DNA from: Tubulanus polymorphus
Taxonomy: Eukaryota; Nemertea; Palaeonemertea; Tubulaniformes; Tubulanidae
Length of the DNA: 48,873 bases
NCBI RefSeq assembly: GCF_964204645.1
Contig: NW_027437447.1
Location: 1-48,873 of the forward strand
Reading direction: 5' to 3'
Both the position numbers and the translations under genes were made by a program. The stretch's first letter is position 1; each line of letters opens with the position of its first letter. The notes under the pieces were generated by a model. It was given only the letters and a program-made list of their open reading frames with translations. It had not been told where the DNA came from and searched no databases. Shown here piece by piece: positions 38,539-48,087 of this stretch.

Positions 38539-38850
38539 TCACACATAAGAAATTAATACCTTTTCAGTGTATAATTCACACGCTTTCTTCGCTGTACGGA
38601 ACTTGGTTACGACAAACGGATTGCCCAAAGAGCACGGATAATCCGTGAACGTGGTAGTGCATACGTCCTGCATAGATATTATTCTCCTTGTCTTTACACC
38701 AGTCCTTTAGGTTGGCAAAACTAATCTTTACCAGAGCGTCCTTCTTGATGCATTGTCGTTTTGCAGGTCTTCACAGTCTTTCATCACATCATCCACAACA
38801 TTCACGTTAACTTCCTGTTCAATACTCTCGTTCATCGCTGTGGCCATCAT
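38539..38850 (-). pseudogene. DUF4326-like small gene, broken by frameshifts
   Basis: It starts MMATAMNESIEQEV at 38850, only 11 bp after the nuclease stop. The first frame closes after about 40 codons. A second frame carries NLKDWCKDKENNIYAGR, and a third carries CSLGNPFVVTKFRTAKKACELY. The YxGR ... LGNPF ... R..A...Y order is what I recall of the DUF4326 family, found in phages and large DNA viruses. Two frame changes within 300 bp make it non-functional, unless the sequence has indel errors. Confidence 0.4.
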
Positions 38851-38861
38851 GCTATTGTAAT

Positions 38862-40634
38862 TTACCAACAACCCTCCAACAGTCTCTTGATATGTTCTAA
38901 CGGTAAATGTTCTACAGCGACGTAATCACCCCACTCGCCAATGTCTTCCGCAGCCGCGTCTTCCAAATACGAGGAAAACTGAGTCCTGCTCAAATGTCTT
39001 AATTCGGCGTGACAGTGATTTGAGAAATTTTCGTGATGAGGAAGGAAGGCTTTCAAACTCGGAAGAAACACAAGTTCGAAGAGTGCTTTCAACGTCAGAT
39101 ATCCGTTTCCTTCTAATATTGTTTTATTCACCAGCTCGCTTTGCTTACGAATGAGGACACAAATATCTGTTCCAAATATATATTTACTGTCCGCTTGTTG
39201 ACTACTAGATCTGAACAACAAGTACAACTTTCGTAACACCAAGTCCACTGGCACTGTTGCTTGTCCGTCAGGTTTGTTGAATTTCTCACTGATAGCAAAT
39301 TCTTCGAGCCATGTACTCGCCAACTCTTTTAACTCTGAGAATTTCACATATGGGTCTGGGTTGGCATCTGGATCATTATCTGCATCAGTGACATCCTCCT
39401 TTTCGTGTATCTGCAAAAAAGCTCTACTGCCCAAGAATGACAGTCTATTTAAGGCGTACATATAAATTCCCACTTGGAACTGACTGCAGCAAACTGAATT
39501 TATCGGTTCCTGATGATCGTACACCGAATATGGTCTGCTATGAGATTTTACATCGACAATTTTTATTTTGAAGAGTCTAGAATCGTATTTTTTTGTTTCA
39601 CCACCATCATCGGTCTCATCCTCCTCGTCGCTGCTCTCACCATCCAAATTCATCAACCACGGTTTGTTGATTTCCCGTACGTCTTTCTCACTTTGTTTTT
39701 TCCACCATGCACAGTTACTGATTTTATATATAGCATCTATAGATCCTCGCAGAGCAATTATATCACCACACGGAGGAGGAATTTCTTCGTTTTCGTCCTC
39801 CTTACTCCCCCCATCGCCAGAGAAGCCACTCACCACACTTTCATTATCATGTGCTGTTTGTGCTGCAGACTGTTGTTGGAGACGTTTTTTCTCGGCTATT
39901 TGTTTTTTCCTTTTTCTATTAACCCTATCGGAAAGGTTAGTCCTAGGAAGTGGACACACGAAACCGGCCTCTGTAACGTAGCCACGGAAATATAACAGTT
40001 TTAACCAATTACACGCGTTAATTATGTTATGAGCTATTTCTGTCGCCTTATTGATCTCTTCTCTTTCTGCGTTCATTTGAAATCGACACGGTCGCCGTTT
40101 AATTTTTTTCATCAATGAATCTATTTTATTTTGATCCATCACTTTACATATTTTTCGCCAATCGTATTCCGATTCTTCGGCTTCGCTTATCTCATGGCTA
40201 TAACAATCCACCTGATGTCTATTCTCCTCCAACGCCAAAAAGCTGTGAATAACTGACCCATCACTAACGTGCCCAGCCATACCGCAATCTGAGATTTCGT
40301 TACTTATAAGATCTTCCATCACTTCTGCAGCACCTTTAATCGCCGTATCTTCGCCGTCTCCTTTTTTACCCTCCCCTTCATCGAATGCTCCTGACCAGTC
40401 TCTTTTATTCGTCCCTTTGCCCACAGTAGATGACCGATTTATACTATTTCTCAACTTATTCACATGATGACCATGTTTCTTGGCCAAATTCGATGCTAGA
40501 GACACACAGGTAATAAAATTTACAACTTTCTTATCCGTGGTGCTAGTTCCATCACCATTTTTTGTCGGCACATTTCTTGTTTTTTCAATATCACCATCAC
40601 ATTCATCCGCAGACACGCTTCCAAAATCCGACAT
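38862..40634 (-). CDS. PD-(D/E)XK nuclease-like protein
   Basis: The start is taken at the ATG at 40634 (MSDFGSVS), 590 aa, because the upstream extension overlaps the end of the glycoprotein gene. The frame then begins 40 bp after that gene's stop. Numbered from this start, motifs fit a RecB/Cas4-like nuclease fold: TEAGF with E222, RGSIDAIYK with D300, IVDVKS with D361 and K363, and SQFQVGIYMYAL with Q385, Q387 and Y391. A long basic and acidic low-complexity region (about 235-290) precedes the core, and an acidic insert (about 330-350) splits it. Herpesviruses and many large DNA viruses encode nucleases of this superfamily for processing replicating DNA. I infer that role here and cannot tie it to a named viral gene. 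Confidence 0.55.
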   Translation of the reverse strand: MSDFGSVSADECDGDIEKTRNVPTKNGDGTSTTDKKVVNFITCVSLASNLAKKHGHHVNKLRNSINRSSTVGKGTNKRDWSGAFDEGEGKKGDGEDTAIKGAAEVMEDLISNEISDCGMAGHVSDGSVIHSFLALEENRHQVDCYSHEISEAEESEYDWRKICKVMDQNKIDSLMKKIKRRPCRFQMNAEREEINKATEIAHNIINACNWLKLLYFRGYVTEAGFVCPLPRTNLSDRVNRKRKKQIAEKKRLQQQSAAQTAHDNESVVSGFSGDGGSKEDENEEIPPPCGDIIALRGSIDAIYKISNCAWWKKQSEKDVREINKPWLMNLDGESSDEEDETDDGGETKKYDSRLFKIKIVDVKSHSRPYSVYDHQEPINSVCCSQFQVGIYMYALNRLSFLGSRAFLQIHEKEDVTDADNDPDANPDPYVKFSELKELASTWLEEFAISEKFNKPDGQATVPVDLVLRKLYLLFRSSSQQADSKYIFGTDICVLIRKQSELVNKTILEGNGYLTLKALFELVFLPSLKAFLPHHENFSNHCHAELRHLSRTQFSSYLEDAAAEDIGEWGDYVAVEHLPLEHIKRLLEGCW

Positions 40635-40654
40635 AACATGAAATTGTAGTTCTG

Positions 40655-40666
40655 AACAGGAAGTTA
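40655..40666. promoter_or_regulatory. AACAGGAAGTTA motif upstream of the nuclease gene
   Basis: Lies in the 40-bp gap before the nuclease start. The same 12-mer occurs at 31354-31365, and inverted at 38808-38819 and at 45381-45392 (about 105 bp before the glycoprotein start). It has a GGAAGT core as in ETS-type sites. Function is unknown. Confidence 0.3.
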
Positions 40667-40674
40667 GAAATTGC

Positions 40675-43600
40675 CTATTTTTTACTGATTTTTCGTAGCA
40701 TCTTCGCAAAAACGTGTCTTTTTTGGTACAACAATACAATTAAACTAATCACAAACACACTTATGCACACTATACTCAACCACACGTAAATTGGCTTTAG
40801 AGTGTCCTTCAAATCCACTTCTATTTCGACAATCTGTTTATCCTCCTTCGTTTTATTCGTCGTTTCTCTATCCTCTGTCTCTACTTTCGTACTTTCAACG
40901 AGATTAGTGGCCCTGATACTGAAATACGATTCCAGTGCTTCCAATCGAGAATTATAACCGTGTAGAAGACCACCGTTGACTTGTCCACTACCGAGATTGC
41001 CCAAGTTACACTCGAAACCGAGCATAAGTCCCTTTGGCGAAGAAGCTCCAGCCAACTTAAATAAATTCAACGCTGCAGTATCGGGTATAATCGCACTTAG
41101 CATCACACCGGTCGTTGGAATCTTGTTGTACGCAGAAACAGTGCAGTTTACAGCATCTCTACTGCTAGAGGTAGGCAGTAATTCATTGGAAATGCTGCAT
41201 TCCGTTTTCTCAAAGGTGTTAGCAGATTTTGTAATTAAAATTCGTTTTCTCAGTCCAGTCGGAGTAGCTTTTTCGTAGACTAGTGCGTAGATTCTGAACG
41301 GGTACAATTTTTTGATCGAGTCTTCACAACCCTTGAACAATTCCATGTTAATATATCTGGGCAAACCACATTTCACGTGCACGTTGTTTGACATGGGCAC
41401 AATTTCTAGAGCGGACTTGGGATCGTCGTTTGTTTGCGTCTCGGGTATGTCATAGCACAGTGGCAACACTTTTATCTGATTGATATTTGAAAACCACCTG
41501 TCTACACCAGGTCGACCCCAGGATCGATGTCTTCCTCTGGGACCCAAGTATGATTTGTTTGTAATAGAATACTGAAACATTGCCGTGATAATCAAACCGT
41601 TTTGCAAGGCCTCTATTTTCTCCTTGTTTACAAACATTGTAAATGATGTCGTATTTTTATCCAAAATACAAATTCTCTCCGTCTCGCTGTATTTGATTTT
41701 CGTATGGAAATCAGCAGCTAGTGCATCTTTCAGTGTATATTTTTTATTTCGTGTCGATTTACTACACTTTAAAAGCTTCCTATCAACTGCCGCGTTATTT
41801 CCATACACAAAGTTCGCTGTCAGATAGGGAATATCACACAATCCGAAATATGAATTATATCGAACTGTGAAAATTAACCATTTCGAACTGCTGTCCTTAG
41901 CGATGTTTGAGAAATAATTCAGCGCAGAACAGCCCATACCGTTATTGCCTTCCTTATCCAAAACATCCGACATCTTACCAATAGGTGTTATCAAATTAGT
42001 TTCCGGGTAGGCGCAGAAAAAATATTTCGAATCCATTATCTCGGAATCTTTGAACACTGCCAATTCCGGTACTTGATAATTAGGATCAGGTCTTTTCGGT
42101 GTATATCTACTCACGTATGGTACAGTATCGCTGCAATGGTAATTCTCGGCATTTGCTAAAACATCATATCTTTCAGGAAGTACATCCAATACGGATGAAT
42201 GTCTGTACTGGTTGGCGATACTTGTGGTTTTAACACATTTTCTCAACACGGTCCTTCCGTCGACTGTCTTCTTTTCGTAGAAACTATCAATTCTTTGCCC
42301 GTTTATCTCATCGTAGGCTATGGTGTTGAATACGACTCTATTTGTTTCTGGACAGTTTGCCATAAACTTTGGACACACGACACCAATATACTGAGTGGTG
42401 TCTAAGCTAAATGCATACGGTCTAAGAAAATATGGGAAGTATTTTGAAAAGCTCTTTGCTGTTTTCATGTTGGTTACGACCTTTGGCATAGAATTTCTTT
42501 CTCTCGTGCATATTCTATAAGTCATCATATTGAATACGCTTTTTCTCTCACCATATTTCCCAAAGGTGCCGCATCTCAGTTGGCTGTCTATTTTCGGATT
42601 TGTAGACATGAGACTTTCCCAATTCATAACAGCTGTAAAAACAATGTTGTCAGATAAATTCGGTACGTTACTTCGTTTGCAAACAGAACCCACAGATCGA
42701 CAGGGACACTGTACCGTTGATAAATCTTCATAACTTCCCATACGATGCCCGTTGATAATTTTACAAGTCGTCCCAAAAACATTTTGGTTGCATTTTTTCA
42801 TTAGATTTTTCGTTGATCTTTTCACCAAGTGCTCGATTTCAAAACTCCGCGTGTTTAATGTCAGCTGTCCACTTTCTAAGTACCTAGAAACGTCGTTATA
42901 ATTGCTGAAGTGTTTGCTCACTTCACCTGCATAATACGAATAAGGAGAAAAGTCCTTGAGCCATCGTGATAATGTGAACGCGTGCCAGCACATGTTTCCC
43001 CCACCACCGCTGCCATATTCGTATCGATAACTTTTTATGGTTTTTTCCGTAGCTCTACACGATTTGCTTTCGTATTGCGGGCATTCATCGGGTTTTATAA
43101 AGCCATCGTGCGTGTATATTCGCTCTTTCAGCAATTTTCTATCTTCCGCGACCAAAGGTGACGGTACGGGCGTGTTTGCTCCCGTTTTATCTCTCAAGTA
43201 GTCTAACAATATCAGTTCACGGAGAACATGTCGTTTCCTTCCATAGAAACAAACATACCTCGGTGATGCGCAGCTGACGCTAGGATCATAATATTTACTA
43301 TCCGCGGGTCTTATCTTTTTTGTGAGAAACAGAGCACCTTTAACACGTGAGTTTTTGATAAACACGCGCCACGAATATCGATCATTAGCACTATCGCTAC
43401 CACACCAACTGGCTTTGTTAGTATTAGGTATCAGCAACGATGGGTTGTTTTTACACAACATATATACGCCGCCGGCGGTGTTACCAGCTTGATCAACCTG
43501 ACCGCCACAGACTTCTAGCTTTTCACATGAACCGCTGGAGAAAAATAACACCTCGGCATCCTCATTGGGGTCGAATTGATTTCCACATTCGTATTTATAC

Positions 43601-45276
43601 ACGTCTCTACCGTCCGAGAGGCGAATTGTTTTTGCCATTTCGTATTTTACGTACTGATATTGTCTCACTGCTCTAAAATAGTTCAAGTAGAATGATTCGG
43701 TCAATTGTTCGGTCAGTAGAACTTTCCAACCGTCCTCCATGGTCCTTTTGACATCTCTCATGCACAGTTGATTCAATTTATGGTGTCTATAGTCAGATTC
43801 GACATTTGTAAATTGATAAACGATATCCACGATTCTCGGTTTTTCATATTCCAATCTCACAGAGACGTCATTTAAAAAAGTCTTATTTTCCAGCTTCTTA
43901 TACAATACATCACTCGTAGCAGGTCCCACCTTGTCACTCGATTTCCTTTTTAACAACCTTATAGCAGCATCTGGGATGTCTGGCATGTTCACCACCACGG
44001 TTTCAACGCCGGTCAAATCAATTGTTCCGAAACTGGTGAAATTCTGTGCGTCGTTATTACTTAAAATAGGAAACACGGCATCACCTGTATCAGTGACCCT
44101 TCCGAAATTTTTGATTTTCTCAAGCCTGGATGGATTTCCCACGATTCTATCCAACTGACCACCGACAAGATACAATTTATCCCAACACGCCTTTAATTCG
44201 TCGATTTGATCAGTGTGAATGTGATACGGTACACCGCTCGTCCCTAAGGAATACGAATATTTCCCTTTATTAGTTTGGATGGTAACGGGTGGTGGTAAAA
44301 AGCACATAGTCTTCGTTAGCCCACTTATATCCTTCCTATTTTGATATTCTGTCAATTCGAGGTTGTCATAATCGCCGCAGTAACGATATTCGGTCCCTGT
44401 GGGTTGAGATATCTGAAGTGAAGGTTTCAAATCGTTCACAGAATAATCGGCCACGCTGCCAGGTCTCTGAACTGTGATTCTGCCGTATAAGTCCCCTTGT
44501 ATCAGTGTTTGGTCGTTAAAATCTGCCGACTGTGTAGGTGAATTGTAATATTTGTGACTCAACATCAATTTATATCCTGACCAGATAGGTGGTTGTGTCT
44601 TGGGGCCTATTGAAACCCAACGGAAATTATTCACCTTACAACCTACGAAAAATAAATCATTTTTAGGGTTAGCTACCAAAACAGGTTCGGGTGCATTGAA
44701 TGTCTGTCCTTTCTGTGGTGTTCCTGTCGTACCATCGCTAAATGGAATAAGTCTATAACCGGTTAGTCCTTCCGCTGAGGTTGTGGCCACATCTACTCTC
44801 TCTAGAAATCTTTTGTCTACCGCTTGTGCTCGGCATTGCCAAACTGTCAAATCAGACTCTTGCGGATTATGAACTTCCAGAGAGAGCTCGAATTTCGAAC
44901 TACTCGCAGAACAATTAGATATGTATCTGTGTTCGGGAGACCACCTTTTCTCAATGTCGGTGCTGTCAGAAAAAGATGTTGTCTCGACATTTTGGTTTGA
45001 GTATGTTTTCCTTACACCGCTATATGCACACTTTGAATCTATGTAAATCGCAGTGGCCACATAGTTTTCCCTATTATTCGTGTCTTGTGGATATAGGCTG
45101 ATACTCGTGGTCCTATATTCGGCATCTTTCCTCTCAAAGGAACATTTTATAGAAAACTTCAGCACGGGGGCGTTGTTCGGTAGACTTTTGAAATCAATAT
45201 CCACTACAGGATTCGGTAAAGCTGCAAAGCAGCAATACACCAAACTTGACAATATGAATAATAGAAAAGGAGACAT
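40675..45276 (-). CDS. large type I membrane glycoprotein (1533 aa), candidate virion envelope protein
   Basis: An N-terminal signal peptide (about 1-18, hydrophobic, ending CCFA) is followed by a very large ectodomain. A transmembrane segment near 1495-1517 and a basic 16-residue tail complete the protein. The first ectodomain part looks Ig-like, with C45 and C148 in ESDLTVWQCRA. Many cysteines and N-X-S/T sequons are spread along it (for example NCS at 121 and NFT, NKT, NTT and NCT further on). I do not recognise it as a particular viral glycoprotein. Position between the capsid protease and the nuclease, same strand and tight spacing suggest a structural gene of the same virus. The frame is uninterrupted, so insertion was recent or the gene is maintained. 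Confidence 0.7.
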   Translation of the reverse strand: MSPFLLFILSSLVYCCFAALPNPVVDIDFKSLPNNAPVLKFSIKCSFERKDAEYRTTSISLYPQDTNNRENYVATAIYIDSKCAYSGVRKTYSNQNVETTSFSDSTDIEKRWSPEHRYISNCSASSSKFELSLEVHNPQESDLTVWQCRAQAVDKRFLERVDVATTSAEGLTGYRLIPFSDGTTGTPQKGQTFNAPEPVLVANPKNDLFFVGCKVNNFRWVSIGPKTQPPIWSGYKLMLSHKYYNSPTQSADFNDQTLIQGDLYGRITVQRPGSVADYSVNDLKPSLQISQPTGTEYRYCGDYDNLELTEYQNRKDISGLTKTMCFLPPPVTIQTNKGKYSYSLGTSGVPYHIHTDQIDELKACWDKLYLVGGQLDRIVGNPSRLEKIKNFGRVTDTGDAVFPILSNNDAQNFTSFGTIDLTGVETVVVNMPDIPDAAIRLLKRKSSDKVGPATSDVLYKKLENKTFLNDVSVRLEYEKPRIVDIVYQFTNVESDYRHHKLNQLCMRDVKRTMEDGWKVLLTEQLTESFYLNYFRAVRQYQYVKYEMAKTIRLSDGRDVYKYECGNQFDPNEDAEVLFFSSGSCEKLEVCGGQVDQAGNTAGGVYMLCKNNPSLLIPNTNKASWCGSDSANDRYSWRVFIKNSRVKGALFLTKKIRPADSKYYDPSVSCASPRYVCFYGRKRHVLRELILLDYLRDKTGANTPVPSPLVAEDRKLLKERIYTHDGFIKPDECPQYESKSCRATEKTIKSYRYEYGSGGGGNMCWHAFTLSRWLKDFSPYSYYAGEVSKHFSNYNDVSRYLESGQLTLNTRSFEIEHLVKRSTKNLMKKCNQNVFGTTCKIINGHRMGSYEDLSTVQCPCRSVGSVCKRSNVPNLSDNIVFTAVMNWESLMSTNPKIDSQLRCGTFGKYGERKSVFNMMTYRICTRERNSMPKVVTNMKTAKSFSKYFPYFLRPYAFSLDTTQYIGVVCPKFMANCPETNRVVFNTIAYDEINGQRIDSFYEKKTVDGRTVLRKCVKTTSIANQYRHSSVLDVLPERYDVLANAENYHCSDTVPYVSRYTPKRPDPNYQVPELAVFKDSEIMDSKYFFCAYPETNLITPIGKMSDVLDKEGNNGMGCSALNYFSNIAKDSSSKWLIFTVRYNSYFGLCDIPYLTANFVYGNNAAVDRKLLKCSKSTRNKKYTLKDALAADFHTKIKYSETERICILDKNTTSFTMFVNKEKIEALQNGLIITAMFQYSITNKSYLGPRGRHRSWGRPGVDRWFSNINQIKVLPLCYDIPETQTNDDPKSALEIVPMSNNVHVKCGLPRYINMELFKGCEDSIKKLYPFRIYALVYEKATPTGLRKRILITKSANTFEKTECSISNELLPTSSSRDAVNCTVSAYNKIPTTGVMLSAIIPDTAALNLFKLAGASSPKGLMLGFECNLGNLGSGQVNGGLLHGYNSRLEALESYFSIRATNLVESTKVETEDRETTNKTKEDKQIVEIEVDLKDTLKPIYVWLSIVCISVFVISLIVLLYQKRHVFAKMLRKISKK

Positions 45277-45481
45277 GATCGTATTCTATTACAAGAAACA
45301 CATTTTTACAATTCTACAATATACCAGATACAAAAATTCTCATTTTCTCGTGCAAATTTTCGCAAAAATTTTCAAAGTCCTAACTTCCTGTTTCGAAACC
45401 AGGATGTAAATAATCGGCAAAATCGATCGGCAAAATTTTTCTAAATCCAACTTCCTTGTTCCAACATCCTGTTTCAAGGTT
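45277..45481. promoter_or_regulatory. spacer between protease/scaffold and glycoprotein genes
   Basis: 205 bp with repeated AACTTCCTGTTTC-like elements (45382-45393, and degenerate copies near 45449 and 45466). These probably form the upstream region of the glycoprotein gene. No TATA box is obvious. Confidence 0.35.
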
Positions 45482-48052
45482 CTAAAATAAAGAAGCGAAT
45501 TCCTTTCCAACTTCATCGCAAATTGACCCAAAGTCAACCTTTTTCTGCTCTCTAATAATACCGGTGCTTGTTGCGTATCCCCTTCCATTCTCCTGTGCCT
45601 TAAATGAAAAGTTTACTTTTTTTCCTTGATTTTGATCGTCTCCACCCAGTTGTCCTTGACCATCGCCGCCGCCTACAACAACTGCCTCAGCTGTGTCACC
45701 ACCAACATCTACAGCCTCTGCAGCCACTGGCGCTGCTTGTCCTACTACTGCTGCTACTGTACCATCGGTCTCAACAACGTTAGTTGGGAAAGTGTTCGGT
45801 TGTTCAATTGCAACGGCGGTGTTCTTAGGCATAGACTCTTGTAAATGTTCTTTCATGAGTGAAATCAATTGTCCGATTTCACTCATTCGTTCAGCTTTCT
45901 TTGATGATGTATCGTCACCTGGTCCACTGGCAGTAGCAGCAGTAGACGCCGCCGCCGTTTCGGAAACATTCTTCTTGGCCAATTGCTGTTTCAATTGTTC
46001 TTCGCGTTCCAGCATTTGTTTTTTAACTTCCGCTTCAAGAGCACTGCTCGCACCCACGAAGAAAGGTTGGCTCGTGAGATTGGGTGTGCTCATGTAAATA
46101 CGTTTCAACATTTCCTGCTGGGCTTCGTCGTGTTGCTCTAGCACACTTTTACCATTTTCATTCGCACCGTCTGAAGACTGTTGCTGGTCCTGCTGCTGTT
46201 GCTGCTGTTTTTGCATTTCCATGAATTTCTGAAATTGCTTAAACTGATCAAGTATCTCATCATTCGCAGCACCATTAGCACCAATGTTACGTTTCTTCGA
46301 TTCACCGCTTACCGTCGTGCTAGATGATTTTCTCTTTGTTCCACCAATCAAGTTAGGCAATTCGTCGCGTAAAGTTTCAATAATGGCATTTTTCAAGTCA
46401 TCTGCTTTACTTGAACCACCATCATCCATCACAGTTGATTTCTGGTCCACTCCTCGCTGTTGATTTCGGGTTAATTGGTCACCTTGACCATTTACACCCG
46501 CATTCACACCGCTAGTTGTTGGAAGATAGATATTGATGGGTGGCATTGGCTGCTGTTGCTGCTGGGCACCAGAAGTCATCAAATCACTACTCTGTACGAT
46601 GTGCCCAGGATTTTGAACATTTTCCTGACCGTAGAAAGTATTAGGCAATAATTGTTGTTGGGCTCCTGTATTTTGTTGCTGATTGAAAAGCCGTTGTAGC
46701 TGTTGATTATACATGAATTGTTGCTGTTGGTGCTGTTGAGCCTTACTCGCGGCCACAGACTGCAGCTGCTGAGGCAATCCAACACTAACGGTGCCGCCGT
46801 TTTTCTGCTGAAGTTGGCTTAGGGGCACCATCACGTAGTTTTCGCGCATTGAAGCCATTTCGTTGTCTGTGGTACTGTTATTAGTACTAGTATTTTCGCA
46901 GATACTACTATCGTCGGTGAAGAAATCTCTTGAAAGATCGAGACCAGCTAATGTAGTTTTTTCACCAGAATTTTTCACGCTCGTCTGCGGTTGTAATAAT
47001 TGCTGTTGTTCACGTTCGCGCTGTTTTTCTCTCTCCTGTTGCTCCTGTTTCTCAACAGACTGAAAAAGATGTCTCAATACAGTCTTCGTGTCGGCTAGGG
47101 AAAATGATTTGGCCACATTTTCTCCAGATTGTGATTTTTTCGCAGAATCAACGTTTGTTGCCATGATGCTAGATGATACACAGCTATCACCTTCTATCGC
47201 GAGGTTGTTGTCGACACTTTGTTCTTCGTTATTTTTATCCAAACTATAATTCAACCTCGCATGTGACATTCCGTTAATATCTAAATCGTGTTCCACTTTC
47301 CTGATACCGTTTTTCTGATACGAACAACAAAGTGAAGCCACCGTATTTGTCATTTCCTGCTGGTTGAATTCGTTATACGCCGGATCATCACTGCCAAAAT
47401 CTCCACTGGTACCATTTTCCCACCCAAAGTCATTCGGATCAACGTATTCCGCAGATATAACCAACGCACCAGCTCTTTTCGGGGCCCTACACATTGCTAT
47501 CGACGCAATACCAGTGATATCGTTTTTATAATGTGATAAGCTCACACCCGAAAACATTGAAGTCAATTCATTTTCAGCTGTCACGTCTTTAATTTTATTG
47601 GCTTTACCGTTTGAGTAATTCCTCGGAATATCTTCAGGCACGAATCCATCTGAGCTGGTGTATTCTACATCTACATCTACAGTTTTCAATCTTGTTACGG
47701 CCAAATCGCGCAGAGTTTGGATAAATTTCTTATTATCCAAAACCAATTCAACTTTTAATTTACCTATAATATCTGGGTGATATTTCACAGCGTTCGCTTT
47801 TTTTATGGGTTTTATATAACTTTTCGTTATTTTACCGATTTTAACCTTTTCGGCATGGCCTAAATTTACATATCTACGAGGGTTATTATTGTCCGACAAT
47901 CTCTTCGCGATCGCCTTGGCAACATTGTGACCTATAGTATAACCCCCAAGTTTTCTATCCGTGTTCGTCGAAGATGACACGAACCCAGCAACAGTTTCGC
48001 ACCGTATAACCTTTAATTTCTTCGAATGATGAGATGGCATTGTGTGTTCCAC
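45482..48052 (-). CDS. herpesvirus-like capsid maturation protease fused to scaffold protein
   Basis: 856 aa. The first 210 residues resemble herpesvirus assemblin: a VAGFV strand (21-25), NLGH with candidate catalytic H66 followed by VKIGKI, SGVSLS with candidate nucleophile S171 (or S173), and IASIAMC..PKRAGALV (182-198). In the last motif the usual second histidine position is S184. The middle is a Gln/Asn/Ser-rich scaffold with coiled-coil-like stretches (about 320-700) and a basic KRKSS segment. The C-terminus ends KEFASLF after a GYATS sequence at 825-829, about 29 residues from the end, where herpesviruses have the maturation cleavage site that frees the tail binding the major capsid protein. 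The protease would cut the scaffold during capsid assembly in the nucleus. The start could be M1 or M5. The call rests on motif order and layout. Confidence 0.55.
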   Translation of the reverse strand: MEHTMPSHHSKKLKVIRCETVAGFVSSSTNTDRKLGGYTIGHNVAKAIAKRLSDNNNPRRYVNLGHAEKVKIGKITKSYIKPIKKANAVKYHPDIIGKLKVELVLDNKKFIQTLRDLAVTRLKTVDVDVEYTSSDGFVPEDIPRNYSNGKANKIKDVTAENELTSMFSGVSLSHYKNDITGIASIAMCRAPKRAGALVISAEYVDPNDFGWENGTSGDFGSDDPAYNEFNQQEMTNTVASLCCSYQKNGIRKVEHDLDINGMSHARLNYSLDKNNEEQSVDNNLAIEGDSCVSSSIMATNVDSAKKSQSGENVAKSFSLADTKTVLRHLFQSVEKQEQQEREKQREREQQQLLQPQTSVKNSGEKTTLAGLDLSRDFFTDDSSICENTSTNNSTTDNEMASMRENYVMVPLSQLQQKNGGTVSVGLPQQLQSVAASKAQQHQQQQFMYNQQLQRLFNQQQNTGAQQQLLPNTFYGQENVQNPGHIVQSSDLMTSGAQQQQQPMPPINIYLPTTSGVNAGVNGQGDQLTRNQQRGVDQKSTVMDDGGSSKADDLKNAIIETLRDELPNLIGGTKRKSSSTTVSGESKKRNIGANGAANDEILDQFKQFQKFMEMQKQQQQQQDQQQSSDGANENGKSVLEQHDEAQQEMLKRIYMSTPNLTSQPFFVGASSALEAEVKKQMLEREEQLKQQLAKKNVSETAAASTAATASGPGDDTSSKKAERMSEIGQLISLMKEHLQESMPKNTAVAIEQPNTFPTNVVETDGTVAAVVGQAAPVAAEAVDVGGDTAEAVVVGGGDGQGQLGGDDQNQGKKVNFSFKAQENGRGYATSTGIIREQKKVDFGSICDEVGKEFASLF

Positions 48053-48087
48053 CGCACGACCTGGGTCAGTTTGCGAAGAAAAGTAAT

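Noticed and set aside
39513-39995. 160-aa + strand frame opposite the nuclease gene
   Set aside because: It is an antisense shadow of a strong minus-strand coding frame.
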